Shown here one piece after another: positions 56,793-64,000 of a stretch of DNA of 64,000 nt. The notes below the pieces were generated by a model. That model was not told the DNA's origin, ran no database searches, and saw only the letters and a program-made list of their open reading frames with translations. Position 1 is the stretch's first letter. The number at the start of each line of letters is the position of its first letter. The stretch is taken from positions 2,421,740-2,485,739 of the forward strand of contig NZ_CP014222.1 of the NCBI RefSeq assembly GCF_000969645.2, read 5' to 3'. This DNA is from Janthinobacterium sp. B9-8 (GTDB taxonomy: Bacteria; Pseudomonadota; Gammaproteobacteria; Burkholderiales; Chitinibacteraceae). The translations under genes and the position numbers were made by a program.

Positions 56793-57302
56793 ATGCTCAT
56801 TCCCGCTCTCAAGTCGCAGCGCTTGGATCTCATTCCGCCCGATCACCACTGTGATTCGGCGTATCAGCGCTTCTACACCGATGCCGAGGCATCAGCAGCT
56901 TACGGCGGCCCTCTTTCGCCAGCTGTCGCATGGTCTCGCCTGGCGTATGACATCGGTGCCTGGCATCTGCAAGGGTTTGGCGTTTGGGCTCTTCGCCGCC
57001 GCGAAGACGCAGCGATCCTTGGTGTTTGCGGATTTTGGCAAGGGCGCGGCTGGCCGCGCGAGCTCACTTGGTGGCTTCTTCCCGAAGCACGCGGCCAAGG
57101 CTACGCCCTTGAAGCGTCGCTGGCCGTAATCAGGCATACCTACGCCGAGTTCGGTTGGGAGGCAGTTCAAACTTACTGTGCCGATACCAATGAACCGGCA
57201 AAGGCCCTCATCCTCCTTCTGGGCGGAGTACCAGTGGCGAGGCAAGCGTTTCCTGATGGCAACGATCGCAATATCTATCAAATTCCGTTGCCAGCGGCCT
57301 AA
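56793..57302 (+). CDS. GNAT-family acetyltransferase (cassette-like)
   Basis: A 169-residue protein: substrate domain (SQRLDLIPPDHHCDSAYQRF), then beta-4/alpha-3 with the acetyl-CoA loop LLPEARGQGYALEASLAVIRH, and a beta-5/6 end (YCADTNEPAKALILLLGG). RimJ/RimL-type GNATs of this shape are common cassette cargo. It acetylates an unknown amine. Base composition is higher in GC than the flanking core genes. First gene of the cassette-like run. Confidence 0.85.
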   Translation: MLIPALKSQRLDLIPPDHHCDSAYQRFYTDAEASAAYGGPLSPAVAWSRLAYDIGAWHLQGFGVWALRRREDAAILGVCGFWQGRGWPRELTWWLLPEARGQGYALEASLAVIRHTYAEFGWEAVQTYCADTNEPAKALILLLGGVPVARQAFPDGNDRNIYQIPLPAA

Positions 57303-57345
57303 GCCCTCTGCCGAAAGGACGTCTTGCGCTAGAGCACATATTGGA
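57303..57345 (+). other. Possible degenerate attC site after the GNAT gene
   Basis: GGCCTAAGCCCTCTGCCGAAAGGACG begins with GCCTAAG (compare the GCCTAAC core) at the stop codon, split here as GGCCTAAGCCC and TCTGCCGAAAGGACG. Symmetry with the downstream end is weak, so this is a guess based on position. Confidence 0.3.
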
Positions 57346-57352
57346 AAAACGT

Positions 57353-57763
57353 ATGGCAAGCAACGCACAAATGACAGGAATGCGTGACGTTTATTTGGTT
57401 GCAGCAGAGTTGTCTAGACTCGGCTTCATAGTCTCACCGACATCAAGAAGTGCTGCCGGTGCGGATCTACTTGTAACAGATCAGAAATACCAAAATGCAT
57501 TCTCTGTACAAGTCAAGACCAACGCCAAGACTTTCCACTTCTGGTTAATAGGAAAGAAGGCACAAGAGACTGTATCTGAAAGCCATATATATGTCTTAGT
57601 CAACATCCGCCAGAAAAAGGGAGGAGAAGAAATTGAGTACTACGTCGTACCAAGCAAGATATTAGTAAAGAATGCAATCCATGATGGAAATTGGCCAAAC
57701 ATGCCTATGTCAGCCGTTAAAAATCTTCAAAACAAGTGGGATGTCTTTGGCGCCCCCATTTGA
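57353..57763 (+). CDS. Small putative PD-(D/E)XK-fold nuclease-like protein
   Basis: A 136-residue protein. AAELSRLGFIV (Glu19), AGADLLVTD (Asp38) and SVQVKT (Gln53, Lys55) give the E-D-QxK spacing of the PD-(D/E)XK nuclease fold, as in restriction-endonuclease-like and DUF4365-like proteins. The rest (KAQETVSESHIYVLVNI and YYVVPSKILV) gives beta strands typical of that fold. Family not named with certainty. ATG 57353 has GGAAA upstream; TTG 57341 is possible. It lies between attC-like sites. Confidence 0.6.
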   Translation: MASNAQMTGMRDVYLVAAELSRLGFIVSPTSRSAAGADLLVTDQKYQNAFSVQVKTNAKTFHFWLIGKKAQETVSESHIYVLVNIRQKKGGEEIEYYVVPSKILVKNAIHDGNWPNMPMSAVKNLQNKWDVFGAPI

Positions 57764-57767
57764 AGCA

Positions 57768-57838
57768 CTCTAACCCAGCAATCCACACAGACGCTACGCG
57801 ATAAAGCCTCGCGGAGCCCAGTGACCTCTACGTTATAC
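57768..57838 (+). other. attC-like cassette recombination site
   Basis: CTCTAAC (57768-57774) and GTTATAC (57832-57838) are complementary at the TAAC/GTTA core and 71 bases apart. The inner arms GCTACGCG and CGCGGAGC pair (7 of 8) around a 9-base loop. It follows a gene stop by a few bases and precedes the next ATG by 12 bases, as cassettes do. Confidence 0.6.
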
Positions 57839-57849
57839 GGATTCATCAC

Positions 57850-58695
57850 ATGGCTAGCGCAACAATTAAAATATTTCTTGCTCATGGTGACCCAAAACGG
57901 TTACGAACCGCAGAGCTGTCAAACTGGACAGGCAAGGCGGTTGCAGGCCCTCGAACAGAATTCGACAGCATTCTCGCTCGCGAAGAGGCGACGAATGCAG
58001 GTGTGTACTTTTTGACGGGAATGGATACCGAAACGGGAAAGCAAGCTCTATATATTGGAGAGGCTGAGTCAATTAAGAGTCGCCTCAAAAGCCACCTTGA
58101 AAAGGACTTTTGGAATCAAGTTGTTTTCTTTACAAGCAAAGACGAGAACCTGACCAAAGCACATATCCGATTTTTGGAAGGCCGCCTCATAGACGAAGCA
58201 AAACAATCTGGACGAGCCGTTCTGAAGAATGCACAATCTAGCGGCGCGAAGCTCCCTGAGTCTGACAGAGAGGATATGGAGGTGTTCTTAGAAAAAATGC
58301 AGCAACTTCTCCCAGCACTTGGCGTAGAGGCTCTAGTTCCCACTGTCGCAATAAACCCTCCCCCTGGTTCGTATGAAATGCTCTTCTGTGAGCTCAAGGG
58401 GCTGAAAGCATCAGGATACTTAACCCCAAACGGAATTGTTGTGGTTTCTGGCTCCAATGCGGTATTGCAGGAGCGCGATTCGGCCAAAAAATATCCGTGG
58501 GTCATAGCGCTACGACAAAAACTAAAAGATGATGCCACCCTCATTTCTGATGGAGAGAGATTACTTTTCACAAAAGATACGGAATTCGCGAGCCCAAGCG
58601 CTGCGGCCGTAGTTATCCACGGAGGAACAACCAATGGGCTGACTGCATGGAAAAACGCACAAGGAAAATCGCTCAAGGAAACCGAATCCATATAA
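57850..58695 (+). CDS. GIY-YIG nuclease with C-terminal DUF4357 domain
   Basis: A 281-residue protein. The GIY-YIG fold is visible: GVYFLTG (51-57), ALYIGEAESIKSRLKSH (YIG at 68-70, Arg78) and FLEGRLIDEA (Glu110). The C-terminus EFASPSAAAVVIHGGTTNGLTAWKN is the DUF4357 motif, often joined to nucleases and restriction-type proteins. It may cut DNA, for instance in defence or repair; that is inference. Lies between two attC-like sites. Confidence 0.8.
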   Translation: MASATIKIFLAHGDPKRLRTAELSNWTGKAVAGPRTEFDSILAREEATNAGVYFLTGMDTETGKQALYIGEAESIKSRLKSHLEKDFWNQVVFFTSKDENLTKAHIRFLEGRLIDEAKQSGRAVLKNAQSSGAKLPESDREDMEVFLEKMQQLLPALGVEALVPTVAINPPPGSYEMLFCELKGLKASGYLTPNGIVVVSGSNAVLQERDSAKKYPWVIALRQKLKDDATLISDGERLLFTKDTEFASPSAAAVVIHGGTTNGLTAWKNAQGKSLKETESI

Positions 58696-58761
58696 TAAAC
58701 CGTTCCAACGGATCGTCAAAAAACGGCTCTTTTTCCTGTTCGCGGAACTCCAACATTAGGT
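58694..58761 (+). other. attC-like cassette recombination site
   Basis: AATAAAC (58694-58700) and ATTAGGT (58755-58761) bracket arms GTTCC (58702-58706) and GGAAC (58743-58747). The core is degenerate; it sits between a stop codon and the next ATG. Confidence 0.5.
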
Positions 58762-58774
58762 CTCTCCAGCCCCT

Positions 58775-59050
58775 ATGACTACCACCACCGATCAAGCGAA
58801 AATATTGGCTTTTACCGTTTATGAACTACGTCTGCTTTTAGCCAAGCATTTAGGTAGCAATGCTGTTGGTGAGCCATCGGTTCGCGCAGCAGCACATCTT
58901 GCCTATGCACTACACAATCAAGCGTTAGCTGTACTTGAGAATCGACAGTTCAACCCAACAGAGGCCATCGAAGCAATCAAAATAGTTGACCTAATGTTCG
59001 GAGAGAATTTTGTACAACAGTTTTCAGAGCTTTCAAACCGCGAGATCTAA
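58775..59050 (+). CDS. Small cassette-borne protein of unknown function
   Basis: A 91-residue helical protein, with ILAFTVYELRLLLAKHLG, AHLAYALHNQALAVLE and EAIEAIKIVDLMFGENFV. No family recognised. The stop codon (59048-59050) lies within the R'' box of the following attC-like site, a typical cassette arrangement. Confidence 0.65.
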   Translation: MTTTTDQAKILAFTVYELRLLLAKHLGSNAVGEPSVRAAAHLAYALHNQALAVLENRQFNPTEAIEAIKIVDLMFGENFVQQFSELSNREI

Positions 59051-59108
59051 CATGGTGCTCAGCCTCGCTCCCTTCGGTTGCTACGCGATAGTTAGCTCTA
59101 CGTTAGGC
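59045..59108 (+). other. attC-like cassette recombination site (best copy)
   Basis: ATCTAAC (59045-59051) and GTTAGGC (59102-59108) are the R'' and R' boxes; CTAACATGGTGCT is complementary to AGCTCTACGTTAG at 10 of 13 positions. It is 64 bases long with a TTCGG loop, as in attC sites. Confidence 0.7.
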
Positions 59109-59125
59109 TTCACAAAGGGCCACCA

Positions 59126-59821
59126 ATGAGCATCCGCGTTCTCCCATCTTCGGATCGATATGCAGTCTGCCCATATGAGGGCTCGGTTCTGTCGTTCTTC
59201 GAAGGCACCTTCGAGGCCGCCTACGTATTGCTGCATCCGTTCTTGCGCCCACACTCGATATCGATCCATCAGTTTCAGTCGGAGACGTACCCAAGCAGAG
59301 AGCAAATCTGTAAATCCTGTGATGCGGTCACTTGGGCTGACCTCCAGCGCCTTAGCGGTTTGAAATCAATCAACGAGGTAGACATCGCGCTTCGCACGCG
59401 AATTGGAGGGCTAAAGTCAAACTTTACAAGGCTGGAACTGGCAAAAACCCTGAAAACGGCCCTCGAAACAGAGGGAATTGTAGAGCCGGATGAGGGCTCA
59501 TTCTCCGAGCTAACCCACAACAAAGTACTGACATTTATACAGAGCCAAGGCTATGAATGGGTTTGGATTGGCGATGAATTCTGTACTGAGCGAAAACTAC
59601 ATTGGATTGAAGACTTGAAGGCTCCGGACTCAGAGGCCACTCAACAACAACACTGCAATGTTTTTACTCCTGACAAGAAGCTGCTATGGACAACCCATTG
59701 GGATAGTCACTTCTCATTCTTTTGTGGTTCGCACCACACCGTTAAAGCACTCGCACACGACGCAAACTTTGAAGGTTTTGAATGCAGCCAATCTACTGAG
59801 GTCTATTGGAGTGTACGGTAA
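59126..59821 (+). CDS. DUF2711-like cassette-borne protein
   Basis: A 231-residue protein. AAYVLLHPFLRPHSISIHQF at the N-terminus and WTTHWDSHFSFFCGSHHTVKAL at the C-terminus (Trp/His-rich) resemble DUF2711 proteins as I remember them. The middle part (LKSNFTRLELAKTLKTALE) is helical. Function unknown. ATG 59126 is 18 bases after an attC-like R' box, so the cassette has no promoter of its own visible. Confidence 0.7.
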   Translation: MSIRVLPSSDRYAVCPYEGSVLSFFEGTFEAAYVLLHPFLRPHSISIHQFQSETYPSREQICKSCDAVTWADLQRLSGLKSINEVDIALRTRIGGLKSNFTRLELAKTLKTALETEGIVEPDEGSFSELTHNKVLTFIQSQGYEWVWIGDEFCTERKLHWIEDLKAPDSEATQQQHCNVFTPDKKLLWTTHWDSHFSFFCGSHHTVKALAHDANFEGFECSQSTEVYWSVR

Positions 59822-59822
59822 T

Positions 59823-59988
59823 GCCTAACCCGGCAGCCCTATAGACCGGGTTAGGTTTATCAACCCGCGCTGAATTATATTGCCAAACACAAAGCACCGA
59901 CTTACTTGCTTACCGCTCAGCTTAATGCCCAGCCTTAATCGTGGATTACGCCTGCGGCTAACCGCTCTACAGAACTCCAACATTGGCA
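59823..59988 (+). other. attC-like site, long or composite
   Basis: GCCTAACCCGG (59823-59833) with CCGGGTTAGG (59846-59855) is a perfect 10-bp hairpin right after the stop codon; it could itself be a terminator. TCCAACATTGGC (59977-59988) parallels TCCAACATTAGG of the site at 58694-58761. The region may be one long attC or two remnants. Confidence 0.45.
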
Positions 59989-60004
59989 CCTCTAGGTTAA
60001 ATTA

Positions 60005-60560
60005 ATGAGCTACGAAGAAGAAACCGAGGACGTACCGTTCACAGCCGAAATAGAAGCTGAATTTCGGCAGATTGCTCGTGGCCGAGCTCCTGTCAAGCTG
60101 GCACAGCTAGCAGAAGCCCAAGGCGACACCGACGCATTTGCTCACCTGCCCTCTGCAGCAGCAGCGGCGTTCCATCTTGAGCAGTTTGCCGATGCCAAAC
60201 AATTTGCCGAACGTGCGCTAGCCTTGGCACCAGCGTTCAAAGAGAACTGGAACTACGGCAACGCCATTCACTGCGGCCACAGTGCTTGGCCTTCTCGCTC
60301 TCAATGCTCAAAACGATACCACCGCAATCAACGAGCTATACGAATCCGGCAAAACACTAGGTTCGCCGCAACTCAATACTTTTGGGCCGACGATGCAGCT
60401 TGCTAAGGCGCTTCTAAGAATCGGCCATATTGAGCCAGTATTGACGTACCTGAACCAATGCCGGGCGTTCTGGGAAATGGGAGACACTTGGCTCGACCTC
60501 TGGGAACGCAAAATCCGAGAAGGCCATGTCCCTAATTTCTTTCAGCACAATTATGTGTAA
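60005..60560 (+). pseudogene. Frameshifted TPR-like cassette gene
   Basis: Two overlapping frames encode one protein. The first (from ATG 60005) gives MSYEEETEDVPFTAEIEAEF, then AERALALAPAFKENWNYGNAIH. The second (to TAA 60560) gives AATVLGLLALNAQN, SPQLNTFGPTMQLAKALLR and VLTYLNQCRAFWEMGDTWLD. Removing one base near 60272 joins them as NYGNAIHAATVLG into about 184 residues with tetratricopeptide-like pairs of helices. Either a sequencing error or a real inactivating insertion. Similar proteins occur in integron cassettes, as far as I recall. Confidence 0.7.
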
Positions 60561-60612
60561 ACGAACACCCAATGTGGCACACAACCTCGCGCTTCCTTCG
60601 GTCGTTGAGTAA
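60558..60612 (+). other. Truncated attC-like remnant at the end of the array
   Basis: AACGAACACCCAATGTGGCA and ACAACCTCGCGCTTCCTTCGG resemble the loop part of the site at 59045-59108 (CGCTCCCTTCGGTTG). The right-hand R' box is missing. It marks the probable end of the cassette run. Confidence 0.35.
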
Positions 60613-60731
60613 TCCCCCGTCCCCCTTACAATTAAACAGAAAAAAACATCAGGCAATATATTTAATATGAATGTAAAATCCGACACCATAGCTACCTTAA
60701 ACATCTATAAACATATTTAAAAGGTAAAAAA

Positions 60732-61306
60732 ATGGATTTTGAATCCACCTCAGCCACTAACATTTTGGCATTTGGCTCTTTAATTACATCAACTATAGTA
60801 GCCATTTTATTTTTCATAGATAGACGCAATACAAAATACAATATCGCTAATGAATACTTAAATCAGCTTCTAACTTGGCACACTGCTGTTATTGATGTAC
60901 TTATTACATTACGATATACCTCAGAGCAAATAGAAAACAAACAAGAGCTGCTGCTTAAATTGTCTTCTTTAATTGAGCAGGGTAGATTTTTTTCCCAAAT
61001 ATTATCCGAAATGATTTTGGAAAAGATAACCCATCTGCATATCGTGGATATCGAAATCTTGCCCTAGATTTTCTTGTAGCGTCATATAATATCTACCAAA
61101 AACCCAACTCTAAACAATATGAAAAGCAAGCCGTTTTACTGCAAAAACTATTCACATCAATTGTCTTCGAAATCACCCGCCCAAGAGAGCGACTTAAAAC
61201 TATTAAAAGCCTTACTGATCAGTATTTTGTAAACAATATTTCAATAGAAGATCTAGAAGACCAGAATCACATAAATGTGATACGCAACTTTATGAATAGA
61301 CCATAA
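60732..61306 (+). pseudogene. Membrane-anchored protein gene with a frameshift in a T7 run
   Basis: ATG 60732 starts a frame with one membrane helix (about 11-30, ILAFGSLITSTIVAILFFI) and DRRNTKYNIANEYLNQLLTWH, stopping early at 61067. If one T is added to the T7 run at 60987-60993 the protein continues: FFFPNIIRNDFG, AYRGYRNLALDFLVASYNIY and EITRPRERLKTIKSLTDQYF, to TAA 61304-61306, about 192 residues. The joined protein looks like a real family, which I cannot name. The homopolymer suggests a sequencing error, phase variation or slippage. Confidence 0.7.
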
Positions 61307-61448
61307 TAAATTTTTGATACATTTCAAAAACTGGTGCCCCCTCCCCAAAAAATACATCACAAAAATATGGGATCAGCCCTGCCATTTGGCACAAGTAACA
61401 AACCCAATTCTATCAACTTATGCAAGCTTAGCAGACTAAGTGTTTTTC

Positions 61449-61562
61449 GTAGGTTGGGTTAACAGCTTTATCGTGTAACCAACATTCTTTTAAGCCTAAA
61501 TGTTGGATTACACGAGTTTACCCGCCCCCAAATAGACGAATAAACCAGCTAACCCAAACTAC
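61449..61562. repeat. Palindromic repeat, family C (114 bp)
   Basis: GTAGGTTGGGTTAACAGCTT at the left and AACCAGCTAACCCAAACTAC at the right, with internal AACATTCTTTTAAGCCTAAA. It is a second copy of 37405-37520, with several substitutions. The sequence TTTTTCGTAGG just before it also recurs before the B element at 12370. Confidence 0.8.
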
Positions 61563-61663
61563 AAAATCATCATTTCCAACAGATCTTTCTTTTAACGAAT
61601 TGAATAGGCATTACGTAAAATAACTTTATTTAAAGCGCTAAAAAAAAATGCCCCAACCCAAAA

Positions 61664-61695
61664 ATGAATTACACCCCAAAAGTTGGACACCCGTC
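61664..61695. mobile_element. Possible IS3-family terminal remnant
   Basis: ACACCCCAAAAGTTGGACAC within this stretch is like the terminal inverted repeat of IS3-family (IS150-group) elements. No transposase or second end is present. It splits the decayed lysP terminator from the decayed gene end. Confidence 0.35.
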
Positions 61696-61697
61696 CA

Positions 61698-61832
61698 TAT
61701 TTTTAGCGCTTAATCCCGCTGACTGCCTAAATCCAGCATCACCAAGGAAATAAACATACTTGTATTCCTATAAATTTATACGCAAACCAAATCATAAAGA
61801 AAAATAGGATACCAATATAGGTTGCGTAGAGA
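61698..61832 (-). pseudogene. Decayed duplicate of the lysP 3' end
   Basis: TATTTTTAGCGCTTAATCCC, then AGACTGCCTAAATCC-like and GATACCAATATAGGTTGCG sequence, matches the intact lysP 3' end and terminator spacer (63730-63860) at about 75-80% by eye, with indels. There is no open frame. It lies on the far side of the chemoreceptor gene in the same orientation. Confidence 0.75.
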
Positions 61833-61889
61833 ACAACAATAACAACCCGTACATTTCTCATCAAATGCAAGACCTGCCCTCATCACCTT

Positions 61890-63503
61890 TTACACCCGGT
61901 AATAAGCAATCGCCGCATCCAGCTCACTGCTTAGCTGCCGCAAACGCGCACCTTCATTGGCGGTATTTTGAGCAACAGAGCTGCTTTCCTCCGACATCTG
62001 CGCCACTCGTTCCACCTGCTGCGCCATCATATGGCTAGCCGAACTTTGTTCGCGCATGGAGTCACTGATTTCACTGACCTGCACCACCACCTGATCGGCG
62101 TTCTGACGAATACTGGCAATCGCCGTGCTCGCTGCTTGAGCGCATTGCACACCATGTTCAACTTGTTTAACCGCATGTTGCATACTCAAAACAGTGGCAT
62201 TCGCTTCACTTTGAATCGCACTCACCGTAGAGATGATTTCTCGCGTTGAAAGACTGGTTCGCTCGGCAAGCTTACGGACTTCATCTGCTACCACAGCAAA
62301 ACCACGGCCTAGCTCCCCCGCCCTCGCCGCTTCAATCGCGGCATTGAGTGCTAATAAATTAGTTTGATCAGCGATATCTTTAATCACATTCACAACGCTA
62401 TTAATGCTGGCTGTGCGCTCTTTCAGCGATTCAATTTGCTCTGCTGAAACACGCACATCCGCAGCTATTTGTTGAATACTCTGAATGGTGCTTTCAATCA
62501 CATCACCACCACTTGCGGCCATCTTGCCTGCTTCACGCGCTGTGCGATCACATTCATTAGTCCGATCTGCAACCAGGCCAATACTAACGGTCACCTCCTC
62601 TACCCCTGCAGCCATGCTTGATGCCGCACCACTCACATGCTGCGATGCACTAGATAGCTCATGGCTACTTAAAGACAGCTCACTCGCCGTGCCTGTTACA
62701 TCACGGCCAATTCGATGTAACTGCTGCAAGCTGCCTTGCAGTGTATCGAGCAAGCCATTTAAAGCATTCAGCGATTCAGCAATTTCATCATTTCCTATCA
62801 CTTTCATACGCTGGGTGAAATCGTAATTTGTCCCTAAATTAACTAAAAAAAGGCGTAAATCCTGTAATGGCTTTTTAATGCCTTGGGTAATCCAAACACC
62901 CAAAACAAAAGCCAAAAGCAATAAGGCCCCACCCACAGTTAATGACGTAGTAATTGCATTGGATATCTGGGCTTTTACATCACTACTGGCCTCTTTGGAA
63001 TAATCACGGTTATGTGCTTTTGCAATATCTAAGGCAGTAAAAAACTTTTCAGCTTGTGGGGTAACGCTTTTAGAAATATAACTGCGCGCGTCCTCTGGGG
63101 GCAGGGTCAGTGAAAAGCGTGCGCCTTCTGCAATCAGTGGCTTTAAAATGGCAAACTCTGCCACGGCCGTGGCTAGATTCTTACGATCAATATCATCATC
63201 AGCAAATTTTTCATAGCTTTGTAAAAGACGATCAACGTCTACCAGTAAGCTTTGCATTTTATTGATGTGCATCTGTTTCTGCTGAGGATCCGCTTCAATA
63301 ATGTGGCTTAATTCCAAACGACGAGCCCCCATAAAGGCAAGCTCGGCATCATTAAGCGTCTCTAAGGAGGGCATTACATTTGCCACCACCTCTTCAACCA
63401 GCACATTAATTGCACTCAGCTTTAAAAAGCCAACCATAATCAACAGCAATATAGATATTGCTGTAGTTGCCACTAATAAAGTGAGCCGGTGAGTAATTTT
63501 CAA
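61890..63503 (-). CDS. Methyl-accepting chemotaxis protein (four-helix-bundle sensor)
   Basis: A 537-residue chemoreceptor starting at TTG 63503 ([26 protein letters not shown] six bases upstream). Two membrane helices (about 8-30 and 183-207) flank a periplasmic four-helix-bundle domain of the 4HB_MCP type ([21 protein letters not shown]). HAMP and the signalling domain with [20 protein letters not shown] follow. Ligand unknown. It lies between two copies (one decayed) of the lysP 3' end. Confidence 0.92.
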   Translation of the reverse strand: MKITHRLTLLVATTAISILLLIMVGFLKLSAINVLVEEVVANVMPSLETLNDAELAFMGARRLELSHIIEADPQQKQMHINKMQSLLVDVDRLLQSYEKFADDDIDRKNLATAVAEFAILKPLIAEGARFSLTLPPEDARSYISKSVTPQAEKFFTALDIAKAHNRDYSKEASSDVKAQISNAITTSLTVGGALLLLAFVLGVWITQGIKKPLQDLRLFLVNLGTNYDFTQRMKVIGNDEIAESLNALNGLLDTLQGSLQQLHRIGRDVTGTASELSLSSHELSSASQHVSGAASSMAAGVEEVTVSIGLVADRTNECDRTAREAGKMAASGGDVIESTIQSIQQIAADVRVSAEQIESLKERTASINSVVNVIKDIADQTNLLALNAAIEAARAGELGRGFAVVADEVRKLAERTSLSTREIISTVSAIQSEANATVLSMQHAVKQVEHGVQCAQAASTAIASIRQNADQVVVQVSEISDSMREQSSASHMMAQQVERVAQMSEESSSVAQNTANEGARLRQLSSELDAAIAYYRV

Positions 63504-63687
63504 GGTTATTTCCAAAAGTAAATGATTAAAAAACACCTCACAATCTAATCTTAGCTTTTTAGACTTTCCCTGCAAGATATTTAATTACACAATGCGTGCT
63601 ACGGTGCGGGCCTTTCTTAAAAATTCTATCCACCTTATTGAGGAACAGGATGGTGGGCCAGTAAAAACATTCTATTTCAAAGGTACT

Positions 63688-63725
63688 AAAAAAAAACGCC
63701 CCAATCAAAGATCGGGGCATTTTTG
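63688..63725 (-). terminator. Intrinsic terminator of lysP
   Basis: GCCCCAATC and GATCGGGGC pair (one mismatch) between a long A-run and TTTTT; on the minus strand it ends in T. A degraded relative lies at about 61640-61662. Confidence 0.85.
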
Positions 63726-63741
63726 GAGCTATTTTTAGCGC

Positions 63742-64000
63742 TTAATCCCGCTGGCTGTCTAAATCCATCGTAGCCAAAGTTACAAATTTGCTTTTATTCT
63801 TATAGCGATAAGCAAACCAGATTGCGAAGAATAAAGGGATACCGATATAGGTTGCGGTAACACTAGCCCAATCTATTTTACCGGCCATAAAGGCCTGGTA
63901 ATTCTGGCCCAGCATAATCACCATACAGAGTGCAAAAGCAAAGAGCGGCCCGATCGGATAAAAGCGGGAACGATAAGGTAACGCGCTTAAATCGCGGCCT
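63742..64000 (-). CDS. lysP: Lysine-specific permease, C-terminal end (partial)
   Basis: Only the last 85 codons are inside the window; the gene continues beyond base 64000. GRDLSALPYRSRFYPIGPLF, then ALCMVIMLGQNYQAFMAGKIDW and ATYIGIPLFFAIWFAYRYKNKSKF, match the end of E. coli LysP (YPxGP, LGQNY and TYIGIPLF motifs), an APC-family proton/lysine symporter with 12 membrane helices. The last two helices are seen. A related decayed fragment lies at 61698-61832. Confidence 0.85.
   Translation of the reverse strand, partial: GRDLSALPYRSRFYPIGPLFAFALCMVIMLGQNYQAFMAGKIDWASVTATYIGIPLFFAIWFAYRYKNKSKFVTLATMDLDSQRD

Larger units (their letters stand above)
61307..61889. other. Gene-free region with repeat and decayed remnants
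   Basis: It holds a family C repeat (61449-61562), a possible insertion-sequence end (61664-61695) and a decayed copy of the 3' end of lysP (61698-61832). No intact gene seen. Confidence 0.7.

Noticed and set aside
56683..57129. 148-codon frame overlapping the GNAT gene
   Set aside because: The GNAT frame has the recognisable acetyl-CoA motif; this overlapping frame shows none.
59824..59855. 10-bp hairpin CCTAACCCGG/CCGGGTTAGG as a plain terminator
   Set aside because: Its GCCTAAC/GTTAGG ends and cassette context favour part of an attC site, although a terminator role cannot be excluded; it lacks a T-run.

Overview
The window looks like chromosome of a betaproteobacterium of the order Neisseriales (Chromobacteriaceae/Chitinibacteraceae type, for example an Iodobacter-like organism). 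This is inferred from the ilvE / small zinc-finger / waaF order at the left edge, mutL close to miaA, a PPi-type phosphofructokinase, a class II NrdJ and a secreted GH19 chitinase. No BLAST or tree was run. Most of the window is ordinary core genome. The accessory part is 56.7-61.9 kb. No rRNA, tRNA or CRISPR array was seen.

Layout. 0-5 kb: ilvE (partial), zinc-finger protein, waaF, a His-rich exported protein, aroA, a periplasmic binding protein and a Lys-rich exported protein. 5-16 kb: two-CBM GH19 chitinase, a Cache chemoreceptor, class II ribonucleotide reductase, and a Tat-exported PhoX phosphatase behind a PhoB-box-like site. 16-28.5 kb: an HExxH protein, a YnfA-type protein, aspA, a VOC protein behind a 24-bp palindrome, S46 and M16 peptidases, a DUF2087 gene behind a strikingly structured leader, and an L-serine dehydratase gene behind a tandem glycine riboswitch. 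28.8-38.5 kb: an atypical type II secretion operon (G-F-E, then PilM/N/O/P-like genes, a lipoprotein secretin and three pseudopilins). 38.7-49 kb: two GSTs, a LacI regulator, a tautomerase, mutL, a MazEF pair, miaA, MgtC-, MarC- and PPi-PFK genes. 49.3-56.5 kb: a three-gene signalling operon (REC-HD-GYP, membrane PAS sensor, giant hybrid kinase). 56.7-60.6 kb: a run of small same-strand genes separated by attC-like sites, i.e. an integron cassette array with no integrase in view. 60.7-64 kb: a frameshifted gene, decayed lysP debris, a second chemoreceptor and the end of lysP.

Recurring small-scale structure is the most distinctive feature. Three families of palindromic MITE/REP-like elements (here called A, B, C) lie between genes and are nested in one another (B in A at 45.4 kb, C in B at 37.4 kb, a foreign block in B at 12.4 kb). 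Three genes also carry diverged tandem duplications of their own 5' ends. In two of them (secretin, mgtC) the extra copy makes a mini-ORF whose stop overlaps the real start codon.

Functionally, the chitinase is a plausible type II secretion substrate, and PhoX and the peptidases point to scavenging of phosphate and peptides. The chemoreceptors and the HD-GYP/hybrid-kinase operon suggest environmental sensing and c-di-GMP control. The glycine riboswitch on the serine dehydratase gene suggests glycine overflow is disposed of through serine to pyruvate.
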